Source: Helicobacteraceae bacterium
GTDB taxonomy: Bacteria > Campylobacterota > Campylobacteria > Campylobacterales > Sulfurimonadaceae
Reading direction: 5' to 3'
Assembly (NCBI GenBank): GCA_026988515.1
Contig: JALSLA010000024.1
Coordinates: 1 to 59,617, forward strand
DNA: 59,617 bases
Positions 26,801 through 34,335 of this stretch are shown here, one piece after another. Numbering within the stretch: the first letter of the stretch is position 1; the number at the start of each line of letters is the position of its first letter. Made by a program: the position numbers and the translations under genes. The notes under the pieces were generated by a model that saw only the letters and a program-made list of their open reading frames with translations, did not search any database and had not been told where the DNA came from.

Positions 26801-28648
26801 TTACAAGAAGATGATTATAAAGCAATACTTTTTTTAAAAGACTATTTTACACTTCCTTATGACAAGTTTAAAAAACAATATAAGCTTCTGAAAAAACAGA
26901 TTTCTCGACCTATTACACAAAAGAGATTTAATAAAATTTTTGAAAAAATGTCAGATGAACAAAAAAAGATTATTGACGATAAAAATACTAAAGCTATGAT
27001 GGTGCTTGCAGGTCCGGGAAGTGGAAAAACAAAAATTCTTGTGCACAAAATTGCCTCACTACTCTTAACCGAAGACGTAAAACCTGAGCAGTTTATGATG
27101 CTTACTTTTTCAAAAAGTGCAAAATGGGAGTTCAAAACCAGACTCAATAACTTAATTGGGGCACTGTCCTATGATATTGAGATTCAAACCTTTCACTCTT
27201 ATGCATTAAAGCTTATTGCAAGAATGTCAAAAAAAAATGATGATATTTTAGAACGAGCTATAGAAAAAGCTACCAAATCAATCAATAATGGCGAAGTAAA
27301 TTTACCCTACATAACTGTTTTGGTTTTAGATGAATTTCAAGATATCAACGAAAAAAGTTTTGAATTTGTAAAAGCAATTTACAATACTAATAACAAAGAA
27401 TTGAAAATTATAGCAGTCGGTGATGATGACCAATGCATTATGACCCATATCGGTGCAGATATTAATTTTATTGATAGATTTGAAAAAGAATTTGGGAAAA
27501 ACGATGAAGATGAAAACCTTTTCAAGCAGTATGAACTTTTGTGTAATTTCAGAAGTCATAAAAATATTGTAGAGTATTCAAATGCTTTTGCATCAACTCT
27601 TACATGTAGATATAAGCATAATCCTCTGTACGCTAATACATCAGAAAATGGGACCGTTAATATTTATAGTTATCCCAATGCTTCAAGCTTAATAACTCCT
27701 CTGATTCAACTCATAAAACAAGAAAAAGCATTATGTAATATTGCTATTTTAGCTTTTACAAATGCTGAAGTAATGCAGATTTTTTCTCTTCTACAAGAAA
27801 ACAATATTAAATCAAAATATCTTATTGAAAGAGAAAGATTCGAGCTAAAAAACATTATAGAGTTAGTTGAATTTAATAGAATTTTAAATAGTTTTTTATT
27901 AGACGAAAACTCTTATAAAGAAAACTATTTTGAAAAAGCGTTACAAGCAATAGAGCACCAATATAAAAGCTCAACTAATATTAAACTTCTTTATAAAATT
28001 GTTGACAGATTTATACAAGAAAGTGATGAATATTATGTTTCTCAATGGCTTTCATATTTGGAAGAAATCAAATTGGAAGATTTTGAAAATTATCGAAAAA
28101 ATATTGTAATATCAACAATTCATAAATCAAAAGGCATGGAGTTTGATAAAGTATTTTTACTCGTTAACCACAACCCAAATGATGATGAAACAAAGAGGTT
28201 ATATTATGTCGGTATGACTAGAGCAAAATATGAGCTTTCACTCTTAAGAATAGGACGAGACTTACCTCGAAAAAAAGAGTATGTAGCCTATATACTTGAT
28301 GAAACTTTTTATAAACATGAACATAAAATTTTTACTCATATTATGAGTTTATCGGACATAAACCTTAGCTTTAATGTAGATAAATTTAGTAAAAATGACA
28401 GTTTTTTTGCAGGTACAAAAGTAAATATAGAAAAAAGACCTCAATTCAAAAACCTGTGTATTATTTATGAAAATAGAGTAATCGCAACTTTATCAGCTTC
28501 TTTTCAAGCAGTTTTAAATGAGAAATTCAATATGGGCTATATTACAGATACTGTTGTAATAGAATATGTTGTTGTTTGGTTCGATCGAGAAAACAGATCT
28601 TTGAAACACCCATTATGTAAAATACGACTCAAAAAAACAACTATATAA
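23849..28648 (+). CDS. DEDD exonuclease-RecQ helicase-UvrD helicase fusion
   Basis: One frame of 1599 residues from a TTG at 23849, chosen for the GGAGA just upstream; an alternative start at 23783 would add 22 residues. The domains in order are as follows. A DEDD exonuclease-like region (residues ~8-130) shows FCDIEANT, GHNFIDFD and PVEDSKIT. A RecQ-type SF2 helicase has LPTGGGKTFTFW near 295, FVIDEAHCLSTWG near 399 and QEAGRGARD near 589. A helical middle part follows. An SF1 UvrD/Rep helicase has GPGSGKTKILVHK near 1053, VLVLDEFQDIN near 1159, GDDDQCIM, STIHKSKGMEFDK and YYVGMTRAKYEL near 1450. Sampled lines are about 25-35% G+C against about 45% next door. It ends with an 8-base overlap on mnmA. 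Likely DNA repair or defence; not a housekeeping RecQ or UvrD. Confidence 0.9.
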   Translation: MNIKQYNIIFCDIEANTKTKNIDDIGLLYKGRELKTSSLKAASSFIELCSSTYMAGHNFIDFDIEILKETSLYQHIKEYHIIDTLPLSLLLFNEKTVHSLPKNYKNEDDFKNDPVEDSKITLKLFMKLEERFLNLHVNIQNIFYSLLKDEVYFYAFFSYLRQSINLIDLSKNHLYELIIQHHKNLIVNYDYLEEVIKNNPIELSYILAILTPHIEIKSHPPKILFSYPNIVEIQKKLCFDLIDANEKLSDFSKDIFGFGTFRDFPRLNTGLFDDPTISQREIIEASLRDESFLTVLPTGGGKTFTFWLPAVYKASKYKALTVVISPLQALIEDHIKSFNANVANFKAVAISGFLSPLERNEAIEHVVNGEADILYIAPESLRSNLIFGILKNRLIERFVIDEAHCLSTWGNDFRQDYYYICEYIKELLKEKTFQKSIPISCFTATAKPSVIEDIKKYFLDGLNIKLDEYLAVPERKNLTYKSIPIHSKNKYKELLRIINENKGSTLVYIPSSTKNCDKVAEKLRLDTEKNVKSFHSKIESQEKMTILKDYIEDKIDIIVATTAFGMGVDKANITNVIHYEVSDSLESYAQEAGRGARDKKLNAYCPILFDENDLDKHFIALNRSKLTASEINSIFRVIKKSKSEIINKTTFELAQEAGWDVEDSSIDYTTKVKTALLELEREGYISRKRNKTNFFADSIATQAMTKLHEQLQILNYEENEKEKLILVLQTILGRGKVSSVQVDELAYLLGYEKHDISLAINQLKEMDILGDSKDLSLEINKKSLEQFRDIQKIELYLFEYLKSVMGTHVKMRELNEYLHSKHAVHNNQIALIKTIIKDWRDKSNFLFRRINREQDLWYFQFLHIENIKNTIHTKHTVALSILAQFSKELTSNKKEKIVFSLKTLHEQLNKTASIKEIDKTLLYLHHLNVLELLHGRFISYSPMNIHVEKKSALKRKYTEYKNRLEAHYKIKIESIHIMGEYAKKLQEDDYKAILFLKDYFTLPYDKFKKQYKLLKKQISRPITQKRFNKIFEKMSDEQKKIIDDKNTKAMMVLAGPGSGKTKILVHKIASLLLTEDVKPEQFMMLTFSKSAKWEFKTRLNNLIGALSYDIEIQTFHSYALKLIARMSKKNDDILERAIEKATKSINNGEVNLPYITVLVLDEFQDINEKSFEFVKAIYNTNNKELKIIAVGDDDQCIMTHIGADINFIDRFEKEFGKNDEDENLFKQYELLCNFRSHKNIVEYSNAFASTLTCRYKHNPLYANTSENGTVNIYSYPNASSLITPLIQLIKQEKALCNIAILAFTNAEVMQIFSLLQENNIKSKYLIERERFELKNIIELVEFNRILNSFLLDENSYKENYFEKALQAIEHQYKSSTNIKLLYKIVDRFIQESDEYYVSQWLSYLEEIKLEDFENYRKNIVISTIHKSKGMEFDKVFLLVNHNPNDDETKRLYYVGMTRAKYELSLLRIGRDLPRKKEYVAYILDETFYKHEHKIFTHIMSLSDINLSFNVDKFSKNDSFFAGTKVNIEKRPQFKNLCIIYENRVIATLSASFQAVLNEKFNMGYITDTVVIEYVVVWFDRENRSLKHPLCKIRLKKTTI
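24251..24260. repeat. Iterated palindrome TTACATGTAA (in RecQ-UvrD gene, 1)
   Basis: Perfect copy within ATTTACATGTAAAT, read as Leu-His-Val-Asn. Its flank TATTC matches the flanks of both ribD copies. Confidence 0.88.
26682..26689. repeat. Iterated palindrome, TACATGTA core (in RecQ-UvrD gene, 2)
   Basis: Core copy ATACATGTAGA, read as Ile-His-Val-Glu. Confidence 0.55.
27601..27608. repeat. Iterated palindrome, TACATGTA core (in RecQ-UvrD gene, 3)
   Basis: Core copy CTTACATGTAGA, read as Leu-Thr-Cys-Arg. Confidence 0.6.
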
Positions 28649-29660
28649 TCCAACCGCCGCCTAAAACTTTATTGCCCTCGTAAAACACGGCGGCCTGACC
28701 TGAAGCCACACCGTAAACCGGTTCTTTGAGTTCAACACGGGCATGATCACCATCGATTTTTACGCTACACGGTACTGAACGGCTTCGATATCGTAATTTC
28801 ACCGTCGCCTCAAAATCGGTGCGCGCGTCAAACATATTTAAGTGCGCCAGTGTGACGTTTCGTGTATCGAGTTCTTCTCGTTTTCCAACCACGATTTGAT
28901 TGGTCTGCGGCAAAATTTTCAATACATAATGCGGGTCATGTGCGCCGTGTACCGTAAAGCCTTTACGCTTGCCGATGGTATAGTGCATGTATCCTTTATG
29001 CGTACCGACAATATTACCCTTTGTGTCGAGTACATCACCTACTTCATCAACAGTGACATGCTCTTTAAGAATGTCGGTATAGGTTGTCTCCACAAAACAG
29101 ATCTCACTCGATTCGGCTTGTGATGCAAAACTCTCTAGCCCTTCAATAGAGGCAGCCAACGCTTTAATGTCACTCTTTTTTCGCTCACCCAGTGGAAAAA
29201 TAAGCCGCGGAACAATGGCTTTATCAATGTAAAAAAGAAAATAACTCTGATCTTTGCTGTCATCTTCAGCTTGCATAAGATATGTTCCATCATGGCGCAG
29301 ATAGTGCCCTGTTGCCAAAAAATCAGCACCGATACTGTCGGCAAATTCCATCATAGCACCAAACTTGAGGTTTCGATTGCACAATGCACAGGGGTTGGGT
29401 GTTCGTCCCTCTTTGTATGTCTCTATAAACGGGAAAAATACATTGTCGTCAAAACGCTTTTGCAAATCGAGTACATGTAATTTTATATGAAGCTGTGCCG
29501 CTGCTTTTTGGGCACGTTTGAGGTGAATCTCATGATACCCTGGGCTATTATGAAGCTTCATATAAACTCCCTCTACCCTGTAGCCATCATCTTTTAAAAG
29601 TTTTGCAGAGATGGTTGAATCCACTCCGCCGCTCATTCCTACCAGTACTTTACTACTCAT
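28641..29660 (-). CDS. mnmA: tRNA-specific 2-thiouridylase MnmA
   Basis: MnmA adds sulfur to U34 of Lys, Glu and Gln tRNAs with ATP and a persulfide relay. The start chosen is the ATG at 29660 (MSSKVLVGMSGGVDSTISAKLL); codons upstream in frame lie within the LOG gene. The PP-loop GMSGGVDST is at residue ~8, PNPCALCNRNLKFG near 87 has the first catalytic Cys, and SSEICFVET near 184 the second. Length 339 residues is normal. It overlaps the LOG gene by 8 bases and converges on the RecQ-UvrD fusion with an 8-base overlap. Confidence 0.95.
   Translation of the reverse strand: MSSKVLVGMSGGVDSTISAKLLKDDGYRVEGVYMKLHNSPGYHEIHLKRAQKAAAQLHIKLHVLDLQKRFDDNVFFPFIETYKEGRTPNPCALCNRNLKFGAMMEFADSIGADFLATGHYLRHDGTYLMQAEDDSKDQSYFLFYIDKAIVPRLIFPLGERKKSDIKALAASIEGLESFASQAESSEICFVETTYTDILKEHVTVDEVGDVLDTKGNIVGTHKGYMHYTIGKRKGFTVHGAHDPHYVLKILPQTNQIVVGKREELDTRNVTLAHLNMFDARTDFEATVKLRYRSRSVPCSVKIDGDHARVELKEPVYGVASGQAAVFYEGNKVLGGGWII
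29472..29479. repeat. Iterated palindrome, TACATGTA core (in mnmA)
   Basis: Core copy GTACATGTAATTTT, read on the minus strand as Leu-His-Val. Confidence 0.6.
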
Positions 29661-30429
29661 GACACTCTCTTTTCTCATAAAAACATTGCAAGGTTTTAAA
29701 GTATTGTGTCTGTTCCAGTCCATCGGCTTTCAGTGCTTCGAGTTGTTCTTTTAACGATCTTTCGATCTCTTGAACGATATCGTCAAAATTATCCGTCAGG
29801 GTAATGAGTGCCATATCATCCTCGTCAATCATGGCGTGATGCAAAAGAGAAGAGCGAATAAATTCCATCAGCGGCGCATAATAGGTCACTCCGACTAAAA
29901 ACAGCCTCACGCCGGTAACTTTCTTGGTCTGAATAAGCGTCAATGCTTCAAAAAGTTCATCGAGCGTTCCGAAACCTCCGGGAAAAATCACATATGCCAT
30001 AGAGTACTTGACCAACATCACCTTTCGGGAAAAAAAGTAATCGAACGTACACTCTTTCGTGGTATAGGGGTTAGGGTGCTGTTCACGGGGTAAGTCGATA
30101 TTGAGACCGACTGAATCTACCTGACCATTATACTCAAATGCACCTTTATTGGCAGCCTCCATAATACCCGGACCGCCGCCGGTTATAATACTAAAACCTC
30201 GTGACGCAAGTATACCAGACAGACGTAAAGCATCTTGATAATATTTACTGTTTTTGTCAGCTTTTGCACCCCCAAAAATAGTGACAGAGGGACCAAGATC
30301 TTCGAGCTCTTCAAAACCTTGAACAAAGTCGGCAATAACTTTAAAGACACTCCATACATCAGCCGATTTAATATCTTTGGCATAACGTTTGGAAAGTTGG
30401 TGCTGCAGGCTTTTACGACGCTCTTTCAT
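29653..30429 (-). CDS. LOG-family protein (TIGR00730), nucleotide 5'-monophosphate phosphoribohydrolase-like
   Basis: The 258-residue protein has both LOG signatures: GGGPGIMEAANKGA near residue 82 and PGGFGTLDELFEALT near 148. Characterised members cleave nucleotide monophosphates such as AMP to the base and ribose 5-phosphate; in plants they activate cytokinins. The bacterial substrate here is not known. It overlaps mnmA by 8 bases and follows fliY after 11 bases, so it may share the flagellar transcript. Confidence 0.88.
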   Translation of the reverse strand: MKERRKSLQHQLSKRYAKDIKSADVWSVFKVIADFVQGFEELEDLGPSVTIFGGAKADKNSKYYQDALRLSGILASRGFSIITGGGPGIMEAANKGAFEYNGQVDSVGLNIDLPREQHPNPYTTKECTFDYFFSRKVMLVKYSMAYVIFPGGFGTLDELFEALTLIQTKKVTGVRLFLVGVTYYAPLMEFIRSSLLHHAMIDEDDMALITLTDNFDDIVQEIERSLKEQLEALKADGLEQTQYFKTLQCFYEKRECHE

Positions 30430-30440
30430 CAGTGGCGGCT

Positions 30441-31319
30441 TTAGGGTTTAAGCTGATTGAGCCGCTCACGTCGCGTGCCGATAGTGGTAATTTGAATACC
30501 GAAATTGCCATCGACAATAACAACTTCTCCCTGCGCAATCACCCGGTCATCAACTAAAATATCGAGTGGATCGTTTGCGAGTTGGTTCAGTTCAATAACA
30601 GAACCGATATCCATACTCAAGACATCTTTAAGCAGCATCTTTTTTTGACCGATGCGTACCCGAACCGGCAGTTTCACGTCCATAATCAAAGAGATATTAC
30701 GCATCTCATTCTCATCGAGGTTACTTGCCTCAGCGGCTTGAAGCGGCTCCTCTAATGCAGGTGTCGTCGGATTGGCTGTCTCGGTGTCCGCTGCACGTTG
30801 TTCTGTTTTATCAAAAAGATTTAAAAGATTGTCATCAACCAACAGCATCATCAATGAGTCAATCATACCGAGTTTAAAGTTGTAAACATACATTTTGCTA
30901 AATGCTTCAACATTCACTTCCGAACTCTCATCAACATACGCAATAGAATCCACTTTAAGCGCAACGACCGGTAACTCTTTTTGTGATGAGAGCGCCGTTG
31001 AAATGGCACCGACAATATTGGAGACAATCTCTTTGGTCGCATCCAAATCTTCGTCGTCCATATCGGCTTTGGCTTCACCCTCTCCTCCTAACATCAAATC
31101 GCCCAGTGCCGTTGCCAGACTGGGAGGCATAACAACAATAGCTTTGGCATCTACATCGCCTTCAACTGCTACTGTCGTAATGGAAGTGGGAGGTATAATA
31201 TTAGAGACAATCGAGACATTTTCTTGCTCTTTTAACGTGACCTCCGGTGCTTGTCCCGTCAAGCCCTCTATTGTTGCTATGGTCTCACTTTCAAATAGCT
31301 TTAAAAAGTCATTCATCAT
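30441..31319 (-). CDS. fliY: Flagellar motor switch protein FliY
   Basis: This is a switch protein of the flagellar C ring. The start chosen is the ATG at 31319 (MMNDFLKLFESETIATIEGLTG), with GAGG nine bases upstream inside fliM. A CheC-like phosphatase region occupies the first ~190 residues. The C-terminal FliN/SpoA domain is ISLIMDVKLPVRVRIGQKKMLLKDVLSMDIGSVIEL, split here as DVKLPVRVRIGQKK and DIGSVIELNQLANDPLDI. The same order fliY-fliM-fliA occurs in Campylobacter and Helicobacter. Confidence 0.93.
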   Translation of the reverse strand: MMNDFLKLFESETIATIEGLTGQAPEVTLKEQENVSIVSNIIPPTSITTVAVEGDVDAKAIVVMPPSLATALGDLMLGGEGEAKADMDDEDLDATKEIVSNIVGAISTALSSQKELPVVALKVDSIAYVDESSEVNVEAFSKMYVYNFKLGMIDSLMMLLVDDNLLNLFDKTEQRAADTETANPTTPALEEPLQAAEASNLDENEMRNISLIMDVKLPVRVRIGQKKMLLKDVLSMDIGSVIELNQLANDPLDILVDDRVIAQGEVVIVDGNFGIQITTIGTRRERLNQLKP

Positions 31320-32412
31320 GTTCTTCAACCTCTTCTTCGCTGGTATCGTCTTCTATAAAATCTTTCACTCCTGAAATCGTCTCAAACCGTGCCTCTTCAA
31401 AACTTTTTAACGCCCGTTTGACTGCATCTTTTTCCGTATCAATAATTTCAGTAATTAAAATTGATTTTCGGAACCTTCGCAATCCGATCTCCCCTTTAAA
31501 GCGATCTTTGCCATCAACTTTTAACGTCACAATATCGTCTCCGGCACTGTCAAGCCGAATAACATCATTGCAATTTAGCTCTAAAATACTCCCCAACGAG
31601 AGTTCTGCCTCACCCAAATCGGCTTCTACCGTTACCTGCGCACCCCCCAAAAGTACTTTAAGCTCCTGATTGCGACTCTTTTTGGAACTGGTCTCATTGA
31701 GCATCAAGTCACGGTTTGCAAGCTTGGGTAATACCGGTTCCAATGCAATAACCGGATAGCAGATATTCATCATGCCCGAGCTGTGCCCGATAATAATCTC
31801 CATAACTACCATAACAACAATCTCATTTTGCGCCACAATCTGTACAACATTGGGACTGGACTCTTTGGATTCTATTGCAGGGTATATCTCACTTGCAGGC
31901 TGCCATGCCGCTTTGAGCGTATTCATCATCACCCGTAAAATGGTCTCAAAAAGGCTGAGTTCAATATCGGAAAATTCACGCGTTGATTCAAAGGGCTCCC
32001 CTTTTCCACCAAGCAAACGATCTAGCATCGGGAAAGCAATAGAAGGATTAATCTCTAAAACACCGTTCCCCTCCAAGGGTTTTACCGAAAACACATTAAA
32101 ACTTGTCGGATTCGGCAATGACATCAAAAATTCCCCGTAGGTCATCTGATCAACCGAGTGAAGCTGAATCTCTACAATAGAACGCATGATGGCTGAAATT
32201 TGTGAAGAGAGCGAACGTGCCATCTTGTCGTGAATCCCACGAAATGCCCGCAACTGCTCTTTGGAGACACGATTGGGACGTTTAAAGTCATACAACGTAA
32301 TTTGGCGTTGTGGAAACAGTGACTCTTCACTGACCTCTAGAGCATCATCTCCTTCGTCATCAACAACATCAAGCAGTGCATCAATCTCTTCTTGAGAGAG
32401 AATATCAGCCAT
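31309..32412 (-). CDS. fliM: Flagellar motor switch protein FliM
   Basis: FliM is the central C-ring component that binds CheY-P. The 367-residue protein begins MADILSQEEIDALLDVV, the canonical CheY-P-binding peptide. The middle CheC-like domain carries YGEFLMSLPNPTSFNVF and GHSSGMMNICYP. The C-terminal SpoA domain follows from about 255. It overlaps fliA by 8 bases and fliY by 11 bases. Confidence 0.96.
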   Translation of the reverse strand: MADILSQEEIDALLDVVDDEGDDALEVSEESLFPQRQITLYDFKRPNRVSKEQLRAFRGIHDKMARSLSSQISAIMRSIVEIQLHSVDQMTYGEFLMSLPNPTSFNVFSVKPLEGNGVLEINPSIAFPMLDRLLGGKGEPFESTREFSDIELSLFETILRVMMNTLKAAWQPASEIYPAIESKESSPNVVQIVAQNEIVVMVVMEIIIGHSSGMMNICYPVIALEPVLPKLANRDLMLNETSSKKSRNQELKVLLGGAQVTVEADLGEAELSLGSILELNCNDVIRLDSAGDDIVTLKVDGKDRFKGEIGLRRFRKSILITEIIDTEKDAVKRALKSFEEARFETISGVKDFIEDDTSEEEVEEHDE

Positions 32413-33106
32413 GGTCTTCTCCCATCTCGGTTTTTATTTTCCGAATGACCGATTTATGAATTTGCGAGATTCGCGACTCCGTAATGTTTAAAATACCGCT
32501 AATCTCTTTAAGGGTCAACTCTTCAAAATAGTAAAGCTGAATAATGAGCTGCTCGCGCTCACTGTACTCACTCAAAACCGATTTTATAACATCAATAAGC
32601 TCATCACGCTCTACTTTTTCTAATGCGGCACCGCCGTCACCCACCTGAAGCTGATCGTCTAGGGGCATCACCGTATAGATCTCTGAAGCAATGCGCGCAT
32701 CATTGATTTTATCAATATCTTCACCTAGTATTTCGGCCAACTCTTCATTGCTCGGTTCCGTATTGTGTGTCACCAAATGAATTTCAATAGCCCGATTAAT
32801 TGCTTTAATAAGCTTGCGATTGGCACGACTCACAACATCGAGCGTACGCAGATAGTCCAGCATAGAGCCGTAAACCCGTGTTTTGGCATAGCCCCAAAAA
32901 GAGTCATTTTGACTCTCATCATACCGGCGCGACAACTTAACCAGCTCTTCAGTTCCAATGGCCGAAAGGTCCATATAATCCACCGAACTCGGCAAGCGCT
33001 CTTTCAATCGAAATGCCATAGCACGCACTGCAGGAAGGTAGTCAAGTGCAAGCTGATCTTCTCGGTGTTTCAACTCTTGTACATACGGATTGGTAGCGGT
33101 CATCAT
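32405..33106 (-). CDS. fliA: Flagellar sigma factor FliA (sigma-28)
   Basis: Sigma-28 directs RNA polymerase to late flagellar genes. The 233-residue protein has region 2 (YMDLSAIGTEELVKLSRRYDES and FWGYAKTRVYGSMLDYLR split) near residues 43-85 and region 4 (SEYSEREQLIIQLYYFEELTLKEI to ITESRISQIH) near 175-218. The ATG follows closely on the preceding membrane-protein gene with a 4-base overlap. Length is normal. Confidence 0.95.
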   Translation of the reverse strand: MMTATNPYVQELKHREDQLALDYLPAVRAMAFRLKERLPSSVDYMDLSAIGTEELVKLSRRYDESQNDSFWGYAKTRVYGSMLDYLRTLDVVSRANRKLIKAINRAIEIHLVTHNTEPSNEELAEILGEDIDKINDARIASEIYTVMPLDDQLQVGDGGAALEKVERDELIDVIKSVLSEYSEREQLIIQLYYFEELTLKEISGILNITESRISQIHKSVIRKIKTEMGEDHG

Positions 33107-33444
33107 GCTGCTTTCTCCGTTGTTTCCGTAGCCGAAGCACTAATGATATTCTGAGTGCCGCTCATGTCGTATTCTTGGTCTATGAGTATTTCACGTTTTT
33201 CAATTTCACGAATAAAGTGATCAAGTTCACGTTCGTGACCGGCTTTGGGAAAATAGCTTTTTTTTGCAACATAGGTGCGGTAATACATGGCAATAATAAT
33301 GTGCGAAAACAGATAAAAAAAGATGGTAATCAATAAGGTATAGGTTAAAATATCTGTCGCACTTTGTGCCTTCAATACAGCAAAAGCAAGCCCTAAAAAA
33401 AAGCCTTGTACTGTTAGAAAAGCGACGAAATTGTTACCTCTCAT
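33103..33444 (-). CDS. Small membrane protein of the flagellar block (Cj0062c-like)
   Basis: A 113-residue protein with two predicted transmembrane helices (residues ~8-25 and ~33-55) and a charged C-terminal tail. It sits between flhG and fliA, exactly where C. jejuni has a small membrane protein, so it is probably an ortholog. Function is unknown. The gap to flhG is 15 bases. Confidence 0.82.
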   Translation of the reverse strand: MRGNNFVAFLTVQGFFLGLAFAVLKAQSATDILTYTLLITIFFYLFSHIIIAMYYRTYVAKKSYFPKAGHERELDHFIREIEKREILIDQEYDMSGTQNIISASATETTEKAA

Positions 33445-33459
33445 TTACCAACCTTTTTT

Positions 33460-34335
33460 TTAAAAATGCTTTAAAAGCCGCTTAAATAAGCCGCTGAGTC
33501 CACTATCTTGCGACTCTACAAGCACATTACGTTCCATTTTTTCAATCACATTATTGGCAATGGCTTCAAGATCACGCACACTCAATGATGTCGGATACTC
33601 TTTACAAAAAAGCGCACGCTGCTTCACCGAGAGTGCCACTTTCGGGTCTTGGGTAATCTTGCCCATGAGATGTAAGCGTAATTGCGATCCGATATTTGCC
33701 AACGCCACTTTTTGAATCTTGCTAAATACTCCCACGGCCTCCTTCTCGTTACGAACCTGATTCATAATAACATGAATCTCATCTCGCAGTTTTGCCGTAA
33801 CTTTAATGGTCGCATACGCATCGGTAATAGCAGCCGGATCGGGAATGGTCACCACAACCACATCGTCAGCTGCTTGCAAAAAAAGCTGAATATGCTCTCC
33901 AATACCTGCTCCGGTGTCAATAATCATAATATCCAAGTCATCTAACGCCGACGCATCTTGCATAAAACGTTCGAACATATTGGCATCGGCATACTGCAAA
34001 ATCTCCTGACCGCTCTCACCGGGAATAAGCACCAAGTTCTCATTAATTGGAATTAAAATATCTGAAACATTGGCCTCTCCTTTAAGAACATGCAGCATGT
34101 TTTTTCGTATTTTGACATTAAACATCACATCAAGGTTAGCCAAACCGATGTCGGCATCGAAAATACCGACTTTCAGACCGTTTTGAGAGAGTATATACGC
34201 CAAATTGGAACTAATGGTGCTTTTACCTACACCGCCTTTACCGCTGGTTATGGCTAAAAAACGTGTCTTTTTCGCACTCTTTTGTTGTTGCTGGGAAACC
34301 AACTCTTCAAGTTTTGCTGCCTGGTGGTTCATCAT
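33460..34335 (-). CDS. flhG: Flagellar number regulator FlhG (YlxH, MinD-like ATPase)
   Basis: FlhG limits the number of polar flagella and stimulates the FlhF GTPase. The 291-residue protein has the deviant Walker A TSGKGGVGKSTISSNLA near residue 31 and FDADIGLANLDV near 59. The Walker B-like IMIIDTGAGIG is near 138. The N-terminal ~25 residues, rich in Gln, are the likely FlhF-activating peptide. The start ATG overlaps the flhF stop. Confidence 0.94.
   Translation of the reverse strand: MMNHQAAKLEELVSQQQQKSAKKTRFLAITSGKGGVGKSTISSNLAYILSQNGLKVGIFDADIGLANLDVMFNVKIRKNMLHVLKGEANVSDILIPINENLVLIPGESGQEILQYADANMFERFMQDASALDDLDIMIIDTGAGIGEHIQLFLQAADDVVVVTIPDPAAITDAYATIKVTAKLRDEIHVIMNQVRNEKEAVGVFSKIQKVALANIGSQLRLHLMGKITQDPKVALSVKQRALFCKEYPTSLSVRDLEAIANNVIEKMERNVLVESQDSGLSGLFKRLLKHF

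Noticed and set aside
30441-32412. fliY/fliM region as a duplicated or broken switch gene
   Set aside because: Both frames are intact and the order matches other Campylobacterota, where FliY and FliM are normal companions.
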